Source: Luteolibacter sp. Y139
Lineage (GTDB): Bacteria; Verrucomicrobiota; Verrucomicrobiia; Verrucomicrobiales; Akkermansiaceae
DNA: 64,000 nucleotides
Reading direction: 5' to 3'
Assembly: GCF_038066715.1 (NCBI RefSeq)
Contig: NZ_JBBUKT010000002.1
Location: 372,001-436,000 of the forward strand
The position numbers and the translations under genes are program-made. How positions within the stretch are numbered: position 1 is the stretch's first letter; each line of letters begins with the position of its first letter. The notes beneath the pieces are model-generated. The model saw nothing but the letters and a program-made list of their open reading frames with translations, did not search any database and was not told where the DNA came from. Of the stretch, positions 44,555 to 53,814 are shown in pieces.

Positions 44555-45847
44555 ATGCTGTTTCCGCTGGTTCTGGCGATCTATCGCCTGCTGCTACCCG
44601 TCTACCTGTTCGTGGCGATGCCGGGGTGGCTGGTGCGGATGGGGCAGCGGGGTGGCTTTGGCAGCGGACTGCGGGAGCGTTTTTCGATCTATCGGCCGCC
44701 TCTGGAAGATGAGCCGTGCGGGCAGGTCCACCTGCACTCAGTGAGCGTGGGGGAGACGATGATCGCGGTGAAGCTGCTGCGGGCGTGGCAGGCGCGGGAG
44801 CCCGGCAAGCGTTTCGTGCTCGCGGTGGGGACGGCTACCGGCCACGCGGTTGCGGTGGAGGCTGCGCTTCCCGGAGTGCGAGTGACTTATGCGCCGGTGG
44901 ATTTCCGGCTTTGCGTGAAGCGATACCTGAATCGCTTCGAGCCGTCCCAGATCGTGTTGGTGGAAGGGGAGATGTGGCCGCACCTGATGCTCGCCTGTCG
45001 GAAGCGCGACGTTCCCGTGAGGCTGGTGAATGCGCGGATGTCGCCGCGATCGGAGCGTCGCTACCGGAAGCTTGCTCCGGTGGTGCAGCCGATCTTCGGT
45101 CTGCTCGATTTGGTTGCCGCCCAAGAGCCGGCGGACCGGGAACGGTGGCAGGCGCTCGGCGTGGCGGTGGAGAAGGTGCAGGTAACGGGAAGCTCCAAGT
45201 TTGATCCCGGTGCCGCGGCGAAACCCGAACAGCGGGTAGAGTTCGCAGCGATGCTGGAGGCATTCGGCAAGGATCGCCACGTGGTGCTGGCCGCCAGCAC
45301 TCACGCCGGTGAGGAGGCTTGGTTGGGGAAGGTAGTGCGGGAAACCGGAGCGCTTTTTGCGGTGGTGCCGCGCCATGCGGAACGGCGTGCCGAGGTGCGG
45401 GCAGATTTGGAGAAGGAGGGTTTTGAGGTGGTGCTGCGCTCGGCATTCCGGCCGCCGGCCGATCCATCCCAGGCTTGCCTCGTCATCGATAGCACGGGGG
45501 AGCTGCGCGACTGGACAGCGCATGCGGCCGTGGTGGTGATCGGGAAGAGTATTCTCGGCACTGGCGGGCAGAATCCGGCGGAGGCGATCATCGCGCGGCG
45601 TCCGGTGCTCTTCGGACCGCACATGGAGAACTTCGAGCCGCTGGTGACGTCACTGGTCGCTGCTGGCGGGGCAATTCGCTTTCGCGATGCCGCCGAACTG
45701 AAGACGTCGCTGGAACGGCTGTTGGCTGATCCTGCGCTTCGCTCCAAGACCTGCGATGCTGCTGCGGAAGTGCTCCACGGCCACGATGGCGCGACCGGGA
45801 GGATACTCGATCTTCTGCAGGGAACCGGCAAAACCTTGGAAGTTTGA
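44555..45847 (+). CDS. waaA: 3-deoxy-D-manno-octulosonic acid (Kdo) transferase
   Basis: The 430-residue GT30 enzyme attaches Kdo to lipid A precursor at the inner membrane, an early LPS step. It has a membrane anchor (LFPLVLAIYRLLLPVYLFV), then HSVSVGET, LVEGEMWPHL, ASTHAGEE and GKSILGTGGQNPAEAI. The ATG at 44555 is preferred over GTG 44513 because family members begin directly with the anchor helix. It shows that the organism makes a Gram-negative LPS core. Confidence 0.93.
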   Translation: MLFPLVLAIYRLLLPVYLFVAMPGWLVRMGQRGGFGSGLRERFSIYRPPLEDEPCGQVHLHSVSVGETMIAVKLLRAWQAREPGKRFVLAVGTATGHAVAVEAALPGVRVTYAPVDFRLCVKRYLNRFEPSQIVLVEGEMWPHLMLACRKRDVPVRLVNARMSPRSERRYRKLAPVVQPIFGLLDLVAAQEPADRERWQALGVAVEKVQVTGSSKFDPGAAAKPEQRVEFAAMLEAFGKDRHVVLAASTHAGEEAWLGKVVRETGALFAVVPRHAERRAEVRADLEKEGFEVVLRSAFRPPADPSQACLVIDSTGELRDWTAHAAVVVIGKSILGTGGQNPAEAIIARRPVLFGPHMENFEPLVTSLVAAGGAIRFRDAAELKTSLERLLADPALRSKTCDAAAEVLHGHDGATGRILDLLQGTGKTLEV

Positions 45848-46094
45848 CCCGGTGATTTTCTACAAATTCGGCGCAAAGACCCACTGACGGAAACGTGAGG
45901 AAGGATGCGAATCCGCAAAGAGGGGCTGTCGCTGCTGAATTCTAGCCTGTTTGGGCCTTTTTCCTCCGCGGATTCCTCCTGTTTCGTTGTTGGCGATCTC
46001 GTTCCAATCGCCGCCTTGATCCCGAGGTTGACGAGAATTCATACCCATTTCTCTTTATTGGCGGGCCACTTTGAGCGACACCGCGGGCCTGCCC

Positions 46095-47627
46095 ATGACG
46101 AATCCGTTTCGCGAAGACCTCGTCTCCCGCTCGCGCCCCGAGCCCTGCACCGTTGTGATTTTCGGTGCCACCGGAGACCTCACCCACCGCAAGCTGGTCC
46201 CGGCGATCTACAACCTTGCGATCGATGGCGAATTGCCGCCCGGCGTGAAGATTGTCGGCTTCGCCCGCCGCGAGAAAAGTGACGAGGAGTTCCGCCAAGG
46301 TCTCGAAGAGCTGAACCGCAAGGTTTCGCGCTCCGGTCATGACGACGCGATTTGGGCGAAGTTCCAGGAGAGCATTTCTTATCACCAGAGCGAGTTCACC
46401 GATGCCGATGGCTACAAGCGTCTCGCGGAACGCCTGGATGCGATCGACCGCGATCGCGGCGGGAAGGGGAATCGCCTGTTCTACGTGGCCTCGGCTCCGG
46501 AGTTCTTCGATGACATCCTGACCCAGCTCAAGGGTGCTGGTCTGAACAAGGCCAAGGATGGTTGCTGGGCACGCGTGATCGTCGAGAAGCCGTTCGGCAC
46601 CGACCTCGCGACCGCGCAGCACCTCAACCAAGTGGTGAACCGAACCTTCCACGAAAAGGACACCTACCGGATCGACCACTACCTCGGGAAGGAGACCGCG
46701 CAGAACATCATGGTGCTGCGCTTCGCCAACGCGATTTTCGAACCGCTCTGGAACAGCCGCTACATTTCCCATGTCCAGGTCACCTGCGCCGAGAATCTCG
46801 GCATGGAAGGTGGCCGCGGTGGTTACTACGACAAGTCCGGCGCGCTGCGGGACATGGTGCAGAACCACCTGCTGCAGCTCCTCAGCCTGATCACCATGGA
46901 ACCGCCGACCGACCTCAGCGCGGATGGCGTGCGCGATGAGAAGGTGAAGGTGATCCGCTCGCTGCGCCAGTGGGATACTCCGGAGAAGGTCGCCAAGAAC
47001 GTGGTCCGTGCGCAATACACGGCCGGCCACGTCGACGGCCAGCCGCGTCCCGGCTACCGCGAAGAAGATCGCGTGGATCCGGAGAGCATGACCGAGAGCT
47101 ACGTCGCGGTCCGCCTGCTGATCGATACCTGGCGCTGGAGCGGCGTGCCGTTCTACATCCGCATGGGCAAGCAATTGCCGAAGAAGGCGACCGAGATCTC
47201 CATTCACTTCAAGGACGCGCCTTGCGTGCTCTTCAATGCACTTCCTGGCGGTGTGCCCGGCTCGAACGTGCTGGTCCTTCGCATCCAGCCGGATGAGGGC
47301 ATCTCGCTGCGCATGGTTTCGAAGATCCCGGGCACCAGTCTGCGTCTGGAGCCGGTGAAGATGGATTTCCACTACTCCACCAGCTTCGGCAAGGGCAGCC
47401 CGGAAGCCTACGAGCGTCTCTTGCTCGATGCTATGGCCGGTGATGCCACGCTCTTCGCCCGTCGCGACGAAGTGGAAGAGGCATGGAAGTTCATCGATAA
47501 CATCGAGCACGCCTGGCACCAAAGCACCACCCCGCCGCCGATGGCCGAATACGTCGCCGGCAGCTGGGGCCCGAAGGAGGCCGACGAGCTTCTCCAGCAG
47601 GACGGCAACGTGTGGCGTCGTCTCTAA
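46095..47627 (+). CDS. zwf: Glucose-6-phosphate 1-dehydrogenase
   Basis: The 510-residue NADP-dependent enzyme opens the oxidative pentose phosphate pathway. It has the nucleotide motif GATGDLTHRKL, VEKPFGTD and the active-site signature YRIDHYLGKE. The ATG at 46095 is preferred; a TTG at 46071 is in frame. The 247-bp region upstream has TTGACG at 46028-46033 but no convincing -10. opcA follows 10 bp later, which fits a two-gene operon. Confidence 0.97.
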   Translation: MTNPFREDLVSRSRPEPCTVVIFGATGDLTHRKLVPAIYNLAIDGELPPGVKIVGFARREKSDEEFRQGLEELNRKVSRSGHDDAIWAKFQESISYHQSEFTDADGYKRLAERLDAIDRDRGGKGNRLFYVASAPEFFDDILTQLKGAGLNKAKDGCWARVIVEKPFGTDLATAQHLNQVVNRTFHEKDTYRIDHYLGKETAQNIMVLRFANAIFEPLWNSRYISHVQVTCAENLGMEGGRGGYYDKSGALRDMVQNHLLQLLSLITMEPPTDLSADGVRDEKVKVIRSLRQWDTPEKVAKNVVRAQYTAGHVDGQPRPGYREEDRVDPESMTESYVAVRLLIDTWRWSGVPFYIRMGKQLPKKATEISIHFKDAPCVLFNALPGGVPGSNVLVLRIQPDEGISLRMVSKIPGTSLRLEPVKMDFHYSTSFGKGSPEAYERLLLDAMAGDATLFARRDEVEEAWKFIDNIEHAWHQSTTPPPMAEYVAGSWGPKEADELLQQDGNVWRRL

Positions 47628-47637
47628 CAGGAATGCC

Positions 47638-48723
47638 ATGACCACGCTTTCCATGCATCCCGAACTCGGCCTCGAGGTCTCCGTCGGGTCCATCGATAAG
47701 GAACTTCGCAAGCTTTGGGAACAGGACGAGGCGCGCACGAATGCCTCGCTGATGAACCTGGCGATCTACTCCGAGGCACCGGGTGCCTTGGAGAAGAATT
47801 CCGCGGCGATCCGGGAGCTGACCGCCGAGCATGCTTGCCGCGCGATCTTGGTGGGCATTGATCGTGACGCTCCCGAGGCATCGATCCGGGCGTGGATCAC
47901 GGCGCATTGCCACCTTTCGCATGGCAAGAAGTCGGTGTGCTGCGAGCAGATCGCCTTTGCTCTAACTGGCACGGCGACCGGTCGTTTGCGCAATACCGTC
48001 TTCGCTCACCTTGCATCCGATCTGCCGCTGATCCTGTGGTGGCAGGGCGAGCTTTCGCCGCGTTTTGAAGAACGGCTCTATAGCTTGGTGGACCGCTTCG
48101 TGTTCGATAGTGCCGACTGGGCCGATCCGCGCGAATCGTTCGGACGCATCAGCGATGCCATCCAAAGCGTGACTCGCGAGATGGTGGTGCAGGATCTTTC
48201 CTGGACGCGGTCCTTCCAGTTCCGTGTCTCGGTGGCTGCCTTGTTCGATGACCCGCTGGTGCTCGCGGCCCTGCCGGAGATCGAGGCGGTGGAAATCGTC
48301 CATCACCCGGCGAACCGCCAGAGTGCCCTGCAAATTCTTGCGTGGCTCGCGGTGCAAGCCGGTTGGCGCGATGGCATGGAACTCGATCTCGCCGTCCAAC
48401 GCCGAAATGGCAACAAGGAGGGCTTTTCTTTCGAGGGCCCGACGGGCAAGACGATCGCCGTCACGGTGACGGCTGATGAGAGCTCCGCGCCGCTCGGCTT
48501 GGTGAAGCTGTCCGGTGGAGGGGTGACCGTCTCGGTCTCGCGCGAAGCGGGAGCGCCCTATTTGACCCGCCGGATCGAAACGCCGGGGCAGGTGGTGGAA
48601 GCACCGGGACCAGTTGATCCGGATGCACCGGCGAGCTTGATCGGCGAGCAGCTTTCCCGCGGTGGAAAAAACACGCTGTTCCAGAAGATCCTGCCGAGGT
48701 TCAGGCAGTTGTTAGAGCGGTGA
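47638..48723 (+). CDS. opcA: Glucose-6-phosphate dehydrogenase assembly/effector protein OpcA-like
   Basis: The 361-residue protein matches the OpcA family, which binds or activates Zwf in cyanobacteria and actinobacteria. Visible blocks are LWEQDEARTNASLMNL, CRAILVGID, HGKKSVCCEQI and LPLILWWQGEL. No enzyme motif exists. It follows zwf by 10 bp, as in other bacteria with the pair. Whether it regulates Zwf in this phylum is inference. The stop is followed by a 64-bp gap. Confidence 0.9.
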   Translation: MTTLSMHPELGLEVSVGSIDKELRKLWEQDEARTNASLMNLAIYSEAPGALEKNSAAIRELTAEHACRAILVGIDRDAPEASIRAWITAHCHLSHGKKSVCCEQIAFALTGTATGRLRNTVFAHLASDLPLILWWQGELSPRFEERLYSLVDRFVFDSADWADPRESFGRISDAIQSVTREMVVQDLSWTRSFQFRVSVAALFDDPLVLAALPEIEAVEIVHHPANRQSALQILAWLAVQAGWRDGMELDLAVQRRNGNKEGFSFEGPTGKTIAVTVTADESSAPLGLVKLSGGGVTVSVSREAGAPYLTRRIETPGQVVEAPGPVDPDAPASLIGEQLSRGGKNTLFQKILPRFRQLLER

Positions 48724-48787
48724 GTCCAAGACTGGCGTGGCAGAAACTACGGCTTTCCTTTGCCTGGGAAATCGTTTGTCTCCGGAT

Positions 48788-49459
48788 ATGCGCGATGCAT
48801 CTGTGATAGGAAGACGACAGAATTTCCTCACTTCGTTGGGTTTCGCCGTGGTGAGCTTGGTCGCGCTGAAAATCGCACAGGCTGAAGTCGCCCCGTGGCG
48901 GATGAATGACGGGAGAGTCCTGAACCTGGAACTTCGCGACGCATGGGGTGAGGATGAAGCGGCAATGGTCGAGTTCATCTCCCCTGAGATGAAGCTTCTC
49001 ACGCTGAAACGTAACGAGATTCATCCAGAGGATCAGAAGAAAATTCCCACCGACCGACCCCGGAGCGAGGACCTTAAGTTCGTTTGGGCAAGAGCCCGGC
49101 ACGATGGTGAGAGGAAGGATGATGTCACCATCATCTACAATTTCGAGCGCAGCCTACCTGGCGTCACAGAATGCAATGAAGGAACGCTCAAGGTTGCGCC
49201 TTTCAAGATCGGAGACGCAGTGGTCGCACCAGAGGCGTGGAAGGTCATCACACACTCCGGCCCAGACGGCGCCGTAGTCGAGTTTCGCACGACGGGACCG
49301 TATGACGCGACGAAGCTCGCGGGGGCGAAGTTTAGTGCGAGCGTTGAGCTCGAGGTGGGAAAGGATCGTAGGCGGAGTATCCAGCGCATCGACTTCCCCC
49401 AGCGTCCGTTGCAGGAAGTGAAAGTTCGGTTTGGAGAGATGGAGATCACCTCCGTTTAA
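48788..49459 (+). CDS. Exported protein of unknown function
   Basis: The 223-residue protein has a basic N-terminus and signal-like hydrophobic segment (FLTSLGFAVVSLVALKIAQAE). The mature part has a strand-rich appearance (VEFISPEMKLLTLKRNEI, VTIIYNFERSL). I recognise no motif. The ATG at 48788 is preferred over GTG 48737. A second small ORF with similar codon use begins 9 bp after its stop, so the pair may represent one disrupted or two adjacent genes. Confidence 0.6.
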   Translation: MRDASVIGRRQNFLTSLGFAVVSLVALKIAQAEVAPWRMNDGRVLNLELRDAWGEDEAAMVEFISPEMKLLTLKRNEIHPEDQKKIPTDRPRSEDLKFVWARARHDGERKDDVTIIYNFERSLPGVTECNEGTLKVAPFKIGDAVVAPEAWKVITHSGPDGAVVEFRTTGPYDATKLAGAKFSASVELEVGKDRRRSIQRIDFPQRPLQEVKVRFGEMEITSV

Positions 49460-49468
49460 GGACCTGCC

Positions 49469-49690
49469 GTGGGGGAAGTCCCCGCGCGATACGGAGTGCA
49501 GGTCCACTCGGAGCCGGAGCAAAAGCTGATCAGGTATCTGGTGGAGAGCAATGGGCGCACCGCTGGCCGTGGAGGAATGGAAGCGAGCATCGCCGGCACC
49601 TTTGCGACCGTGAAAATCGACTATTGGGAATCCTTCGAGAAGAAGGTAGTCCAATTCGCCGGAACGGCCGGGCAGCCTGATCCCCGTTGA
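49469..49690 (+). CDS. Small ORF, possible C-terminal remnant or small protein
   Basis: The 73-residue ORF starts with GTG at 49469, 9 bp after the previous stop. Third codon positions are mostly G or C, as in coding DNA, and the peptide (GVQVHSEPEQKLIRYLVES, IDYWESFEKKVVQF) looks protein-like. It could be the separated 3' end of the 48788 gene after a frameshift or stop, or a short independent gene. Evidence is compositional only. Confidence 0.35.
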   Translation: MGEVPARYGVQVHSEPEQKLIRYLVESNGRTAGRGGMEASIAGTFATVKIDYWESFEKKVVQFAGTAGQPDPR

Positions 49691-49713
49691 GTGGGTTTAC
49701 AGGCAGCCGCGAG

Positions 49714-50355
49714 TCACTCCGCCATGTAGCTCGCGAGTCTCTCGCGAAGCGTGGTGCGGGCGCGGAAGAGCAGGCTCTTCACGGATGAGACCGAGGTCTT
49801 GAGGACCTTGGCAATGTCCTCGTAGGGCATCGACTCGTAGCTGTAGAGGATCACCGCGGTGCGCTGGGCTTCCGGCAGGGTCGAGATGGCGCGGTCGATC
49901 TGCTGGTGCATCTCGAGCTTCATCGCTTCCTCCTGCGGCTCGTGGCGGGTTTCGGCGGACATTTGGAAGCCGCTATCCTCCTCGCGCTCGTCGGTGGAGA
50001 CTTCCTTCCGGCGGGAGCGGCGGCGGGTCTCGTTGAAGACGAGGTTCCGCGTGATGGTGAAAAGGTAGGTGGTGAACTTGGCGTCCGGCCGCCAGCGCTT
50101 GGCGTGCTTCCAGACGCGCAGGAAGGCGAGCTGGGCGATGTCTTCGGCCTCGGTCGGGTCATTGAGCATCCGGGCCACGGTGCCGACCACGGCATTCTGG
50201 TGGCGTTCCACCAGCTGGCGGAATGCTCGTTCATCGCCTTCCGCGATTCGATGCATCAGCGCCACATCCACGTCATCCCCGTCTGCGGCGTCGTTCGCTG
50301 GCATCGGGCGGGAATCGGGCATGTGGATCGGCGGGAAGGACAGTGCGGCTTCCAT
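49714..50355 (-). CDS. ECF-type RNA polymerase sigma factor (RpoE-like)
   Basis: The 213-residue protein has a disordered N-terminus, then region 2 (MLNDPTEAEDIAQLAFLRVWK, and FTTYLFTITRNLVFNETRRR) and region 4 (TLPEAQRTAVILYSYESMPYEDIA, then VSSVKSLLFRARTTLR). No anti-sigma gene is adjacent. It faces two tandem anchored proteins across a 212-bp divergent region, which it may control. Region 4 is well conserved; the extra acidic stretch between domains (about residues 120-140) is unusual. Confidence 0.92.
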   Translation of the reverse strand: MEAALSFPPIHMPDSRPMPANDAADGDDVDVALMHRIAEGDERAFRQLVERHQNAVVGTVARMLNDPTEAEDIAQLAFLRVWKHAKRWRPDAKFTTYLFTITRNLVFNETRRRSRRKEVSTDEREEDSGFQMSAETRHEPQEEAMKLEMHQQIDRAISTLPEAQRTAVILYSYESMPYEDIAKVLKTSVSSVKSLLFRARTTLRERLASYMAE

Positions 50356-50567
50356 GATCTTCCCGACAAACCGCGGGGCGAGCAGGAAGTTGCGGACGGC
50401 AGCGATGATGTGCCCATCGGGCGGCTAAAAGCCGCGGATACGCACATTTGTCGGTGGAATGACGCGGAATTCGACAGTCTATTCAGTCAAAATCACCGGT
50501 GGGGCATGGTGGCAGGCGACTAAACGGGATTGTTTGACGGAGAACCCGTCCTTGGAGCAGTCTGCGG

Positions 50568-51845
50568 GTGAACGACGTCACTCGGCCTCCCTGTTCCTTG
50601 AAACCGAAATTCACCCTGCTGTTCGGCCTCATCGCGCTCGGTGGACTCGCCTTGATCGCGGTCCAGCGCCGCGAGATCCTGAGTCTTCGCGCGGAGGCCG
50701 TTGGTTTGGAGGCCAAATTGCCAACGCTTTCGCATCACCGCCCGGCCAATCCTGAGGTTGCGGATGCCAGCCCATCCCCGGTTGAAGCCGAGCCTGTCGC
50801 AGGTTCTGGCATCAATTGGGATGAAGCGCTCCTGATCGTCAAGGGTTCGTCGCGAAGCGTGGCCGACGGGATCATTCTTCAGAAGCAGATCGCCGCCCTT
50901 AGTCCGGAGGGATTCCTCAAGGCATTGGACGAACTCGACGCAAGGGAGCTTCCGGAAGACTCCAAAATGAATCTTGCCCGCCTATTCCTTGGCGGACTGG
51001 TCAAAGCCAACCCGCGTTTGGCGGTGGAGCGACTCGGAAAATATGCCGATCTCGACCATCAGATGGCTCCGAGGCTCGGGGCAGCCATGGAGGCATGGGT
51101 GAAGCAAGACAGCGGGGCGGCACTGGCTTGGCTCGACCGCTGGGTGGCAAGCAATCCTGTCTACGACCGGGCACTTTCCCGCATCAGCCCCGGCCGGGTC
51201 GTGTATGAATCCGCTGTCATCAAGGTGATGCTATCACAAAAGCCGGACCTACTGGCCGCGCGTGTTTCCGCGATGCCCCGCGAGGAAGCCGTGAGACTGT
51301 TGACCACCGTAGGGTGGGATGGCCCGGAAGCTGGCGAGCAATTCACTTATGCTGAACTCGTGCGGAAAACGCTTCCCGAAGCGGAGGGTAGCCAGGTTCT
51401 GGGAAGCAAGGCGAAGCTGCTCGCGCAGTCTAGCTTGGAAGAAGCCTCGGGGTATCTCGACCGGATCCATCCGACTGGGGAAGAATTGAAAGTGTGTCTC
51501 AGCGGTGTCGTCGAATCCCGCATGGAGTCGAAGGCGTCCGATCCCGACCTTGGAAACGAGATCAAGACGGTAAGGGAATGGGTGACTGCCCGTAACCCGG
51601 CTCAGGCGGACACTCTAACAGGCGTCGCCTTCGGACACGCTTTGAATGGCCGCGACTTGGACTTCGACGAAGTGGCCCCCGTGGTGATGCAGTTCCACGA
51701 TGCCGCGGGAAACGATGAGATCCTGCACGCGTTCTTGAAGAACGGAGGATGCTGTCACGGGAGCAAATCCCTGGAACTCGCCGCCAAGATCGCGGATCCC
51801 GCGATCCGGGAAGAAGTCGTGCGTCACATCAACAATCATCATTGA
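50568..51845 (+). CDS. Membrane-anchored helical-repeat protein of unknown function (tandem paralogue 1)
   Basis: The 425-residue protein starts with GTG at 50568. A short cytoplasmic tail, one membrane span (LLFGLIALGGLALIAV) and a coiled segment are followed by a Pro-rich linker. The rest is a helical domain with repeated tryptophan motifs such as AAMEAWVKQDSGAALAWLDRW. The next gene has the same architecture and similar blocks, so the pair arose by duplication. It faces an ECF sigma gene. I recognise no enzyme motif; a periplasmic scaffold or regulatory role is only a guess. Confidence 0.75.
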   Translation: MNDVTRPPCSLKPKFTLLFGLIALGGLALIAVQRREILSLRAEAVGLEAKLPTLSHHRPANPEVADASPSPVEAEPVAGSGINWDEALLIVKGSSRSVADGIILQKQIAALSPEGFLKALDELDARELPEDSKMNLARLFLGGLVKANPRLAVERLGKYADLDHQMAPRLGAAMEAWVKQDSGAALAWLDRWVASNPVYDRALSRISPGRVVYESAVIKVMLSQKPDLLAARVSAMPREEAVRLLTTVGWDGPEAGEQFTYAELVRKTLPEAEGSQVLGSKAKLLAQSSLEEASGYLDRIHPTGEELKVCLSGVVESRMESKASDPDLGNEIKTVREWVTARNPAQADTLTGVAFGHALNGRDLDFDEVAPVVMQFHDAAGNDEILHAFLKNGGCCHGSKSLELAAKIADPAIREEVVRHINNHH

Positions 51846-51863
51846 ACCCACCGCCCGCGGCGC

Positions 51864-53201
51864 ATGAAATCACCTGTCCAGACCGCAGTAACGACCATGG
51901 CAGTGGCCGCGATCATCGGCACCGCATGGTACCAGTCGCGGGTTCTTGCAACAGAACGCTCGCGTCTGTCGTCGCTGCGCCAGCAAGTGGAGGCAGCTAC
52001 TTCAACTCCATCTGCCGCGGTGCCGGCACCTGCAACGGGCCGGCCCGACAAATCTTCCCAATCCCCAACGCCGCCGAAAAAAACGGCTCCGGCGATTGTC
52101 CTTAATGAGGAACGGTTGCAGCTCATTCGTGACCTGGCGTCCTCCATGGAAGTGCAGAAGGGGATAGCGGGTCTGAGGACACGGAGTGACGATGCGATGC
52201 TGGCGATCGGAGCGATGAGCAACGCCGAGTTCCGACGCTATCTCAAAGCGGTTCTGGCGTGCTCCGAATTGACCGAGGCCGAGCGCAAGGATCACTGCAA
52301 GTTCGCCTTCTTTGCGCTGCTGGATCGCCGGCCTGCGGACGCGCTGACACTCTACACGGAGTCCGACGATTGGGCCCGGCTTGGGGTTCCACCGGTATTT
52401 GTTTCGCGCGCTTTCCAGCGGTGGACGACGGAGGATTTGCCAGGTGCGCTTGCCTGGCTCCGGGAGACGATTGCCGAGCGTCCGGAGATGATCGAGGAAA
52501 CGGACAAGGGGCAGGTTGTTTACGCTGTGGCGAAGACCGATCCCGTGCAGGCGCTTTCGATGATCACGGAGTTCGGAATCAATCCGCCTTCAAATTCCAC
52601 GCAAAGCGTCATCGGGGTGGCGGATACCCCCGAGAAGAGACTGAAGGCCTTGGAGGCCCTGCGGGCCTACCTGCCGACAATCCAGGACAAGGGCGATCGC
52701 AACCAAGCCGGCGACTACGCGGTCGCCGTGCTGGGCCGGCAACTCGCCAAGGATGGGGTGGAAGCCGGCACCCAATGGGCGGATTCGGTTGGATTGACCG
52801 CTTCAGAGGCTTGGAGCTTGGGCAGCGACATTGGAGACGCCGTTCGCCCCGGCGAGGAGGCGCAATGGATTGCCTGGTTCGACAGCAAGCTCGAAGACAA
52901 GTATTGCGGCCGCCCAATCCGCCATATCATGGGCTATTGGGCGAAACGCGACCACAAGGCAGCGGCGACCTGGCTGAATGATGCTCCCGCGGGCGCCGCG
53001 AAGAATGCAGCGGTTGCGAGGTTTGCCGAGACGGTGAGCGAGGTCGAACCGGAATCTGCCGCACAGTGGGCAGAGACCCTTCCGCCCGGAACCTTGCGGA
53101 CGAAGACACTTACCGAAGTGTATTGCAATTGGCCCAAGGAAAGCGAGGCGTCCAAGGCTGCGGCCCGCGCGTTTGCAGAGAAAAACGGTTTGGATCCGTG
53201 A
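51864..53201 (+). CDS. Membrane-anchored helical-repeat protein of unknown function (tandem paralogue 2)
   Basis: The 445-residue protein shares the layout of the preceding gene: N-terminal membrane segment (TAVTTMAVAAIIGTAWYQ), coiled segment, Pro/Ala/Thr-rich linker, then a helical domain. Repeated D/P..ALAWLR/W motifs occur at FQRWTTEDLPGALAWLRE, KRDHKAAATWLND and EPESAAQWAETLPPGTL. It begins 18 bp after the first paralogue. The family is common in verrucomicrobial genomes as far as I recall, but function is unknown. Confidence 0.75.
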   Translation: MKSPVQTAVTTMAVAAIIGTAWYQSRVLATERSRLSSLRQQVEAATSTPSAAVPAPATGRPDKSSQSPTPPKKTAPAIVLNEERLQLIRDLASSMEVQKGIAGLRTRSDDAMLAIGAMSNAEFRRYLKAVLACSELTEAERKDHCKFAFFALLDRRPADALTLYTESDDWARLGVPPVFVSRAFQRWTTEDLPGALAWLRETIAERPEMIEETDKGQVVYAVAKTDPVQALSMITEFGINPPSNSTQSVIGVADTPEKRLKALEALRAYLPTIQDKGDRNQAGDYAVAVLGRQLAKDGVEAGTQWADSVGLTASEAWSLGSDIGDAVRPGEEAQWIAWFDSKLEDKYCGRPIRHIMGYWAKRDHKAAATWLNDAPAGAAKNAAVARFAETVSEVEPESAAQWAETLPPGTLRTKTLTEVYCNWPKESEASKAAARAFAEKNGLDP

Positions 53202-53205
53202 TGGG

Positions 53206-53814
53206 TTAGATGAAGAGCGCGAGCTGCAGGCCGGGGCCGTGAACGCCCTCGATCAGGATGCCTTCCACGTCTGCGGTCTTCGAGGGTCCGGTGGCCCAGA
53301 GGATATTCCGGCTGGGGCCGAGGCCGGCCATGGCGTCGGGGATGGTGCGGTGGATTTCGCTCTCCTTCAGCACGCCGACGTGGACCCAGGGGGAGAGGGC
53401 GGCGAGGCGGTCGGAGGTGTGGGCGTCATCGAGAATCAGGCTGCCGGACTCGGCGATGGCGCCGGTGGCGCGGGTGATGCCGAACTGGTAGTCCTCGTAG
53501 CGGCTGCGATCGTAGGCCGTCTCGACGGTTAGACCGGCGGCGGCGAGGGCATTGCCGACGTCCGCCATGAGAACGGGATCGCAATACCCACGGGTCTGGC
53601 CGTTCTGTTGGAGAAATGTGACCAGATCCGCGATGCTATTCACGACCTTGCCGCTGACTGCGGTGAAATTCCGAGTGAAGGCCTCGCGCGACGTGCCTTC
53701 GAGCCTCGGCTTCGAATAGAGCACTGCGGAGTCGTAGTCCGGGTAATCGGCCTTGGCCTTCACGTCGGTGAGGGCGGTGCGGATCTTCGAGAAAATGGCG
53801 TCGCGGGAGCTCAT
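53206..53814 (-). CDS. lutC: LUD-domain lactate utilisation protein LutC
   Basis: The 202-residue protein belongs to the LUD family. LutABC together oxidise L-lactate to pyruvate through Fe-S clusters. Visible blocks include GITRATGAIAESGSLIL and the end LLIEGVHGPG-like segment (ILIEGVHGPG). It is the last gene of the operon. Its ATG at 53814 overlaps the lutB stop by ATGA. It ends 4 bp from the convergent gene at 53201. Confidence 0.9.
   Translation of the reverse strand: MSSRDAIFSKIRTALTDVKAKADYPDYDSAVLYSKPRLEGTSREAFTRNFTAVSGKVVNSIADLVTFLQQNGQTRGYCDPVLMADVGNALAAAGLTVETAYDRSRYEDYQFGITRATGAIAESGSLILDDAHTSDRLAALSPWVHVGVLKESEIHRTIPDAMAGLGPSRNILWATGPSKTADVEGILIEGVHGPGLQLALFI

Noticed and set aside
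46028-46059. zwf promoter with TTGACG as -35
   Set aside because: The -10 candidates at the right spacing (CTCTTT, or TTTATT 20 nt away) are poor, so the call is not supported.
45942-47738. Minus-strand open frame opposite zwf
   Set aside because: It is a shadow of Zwf/OpcA coding sequence with no domain.
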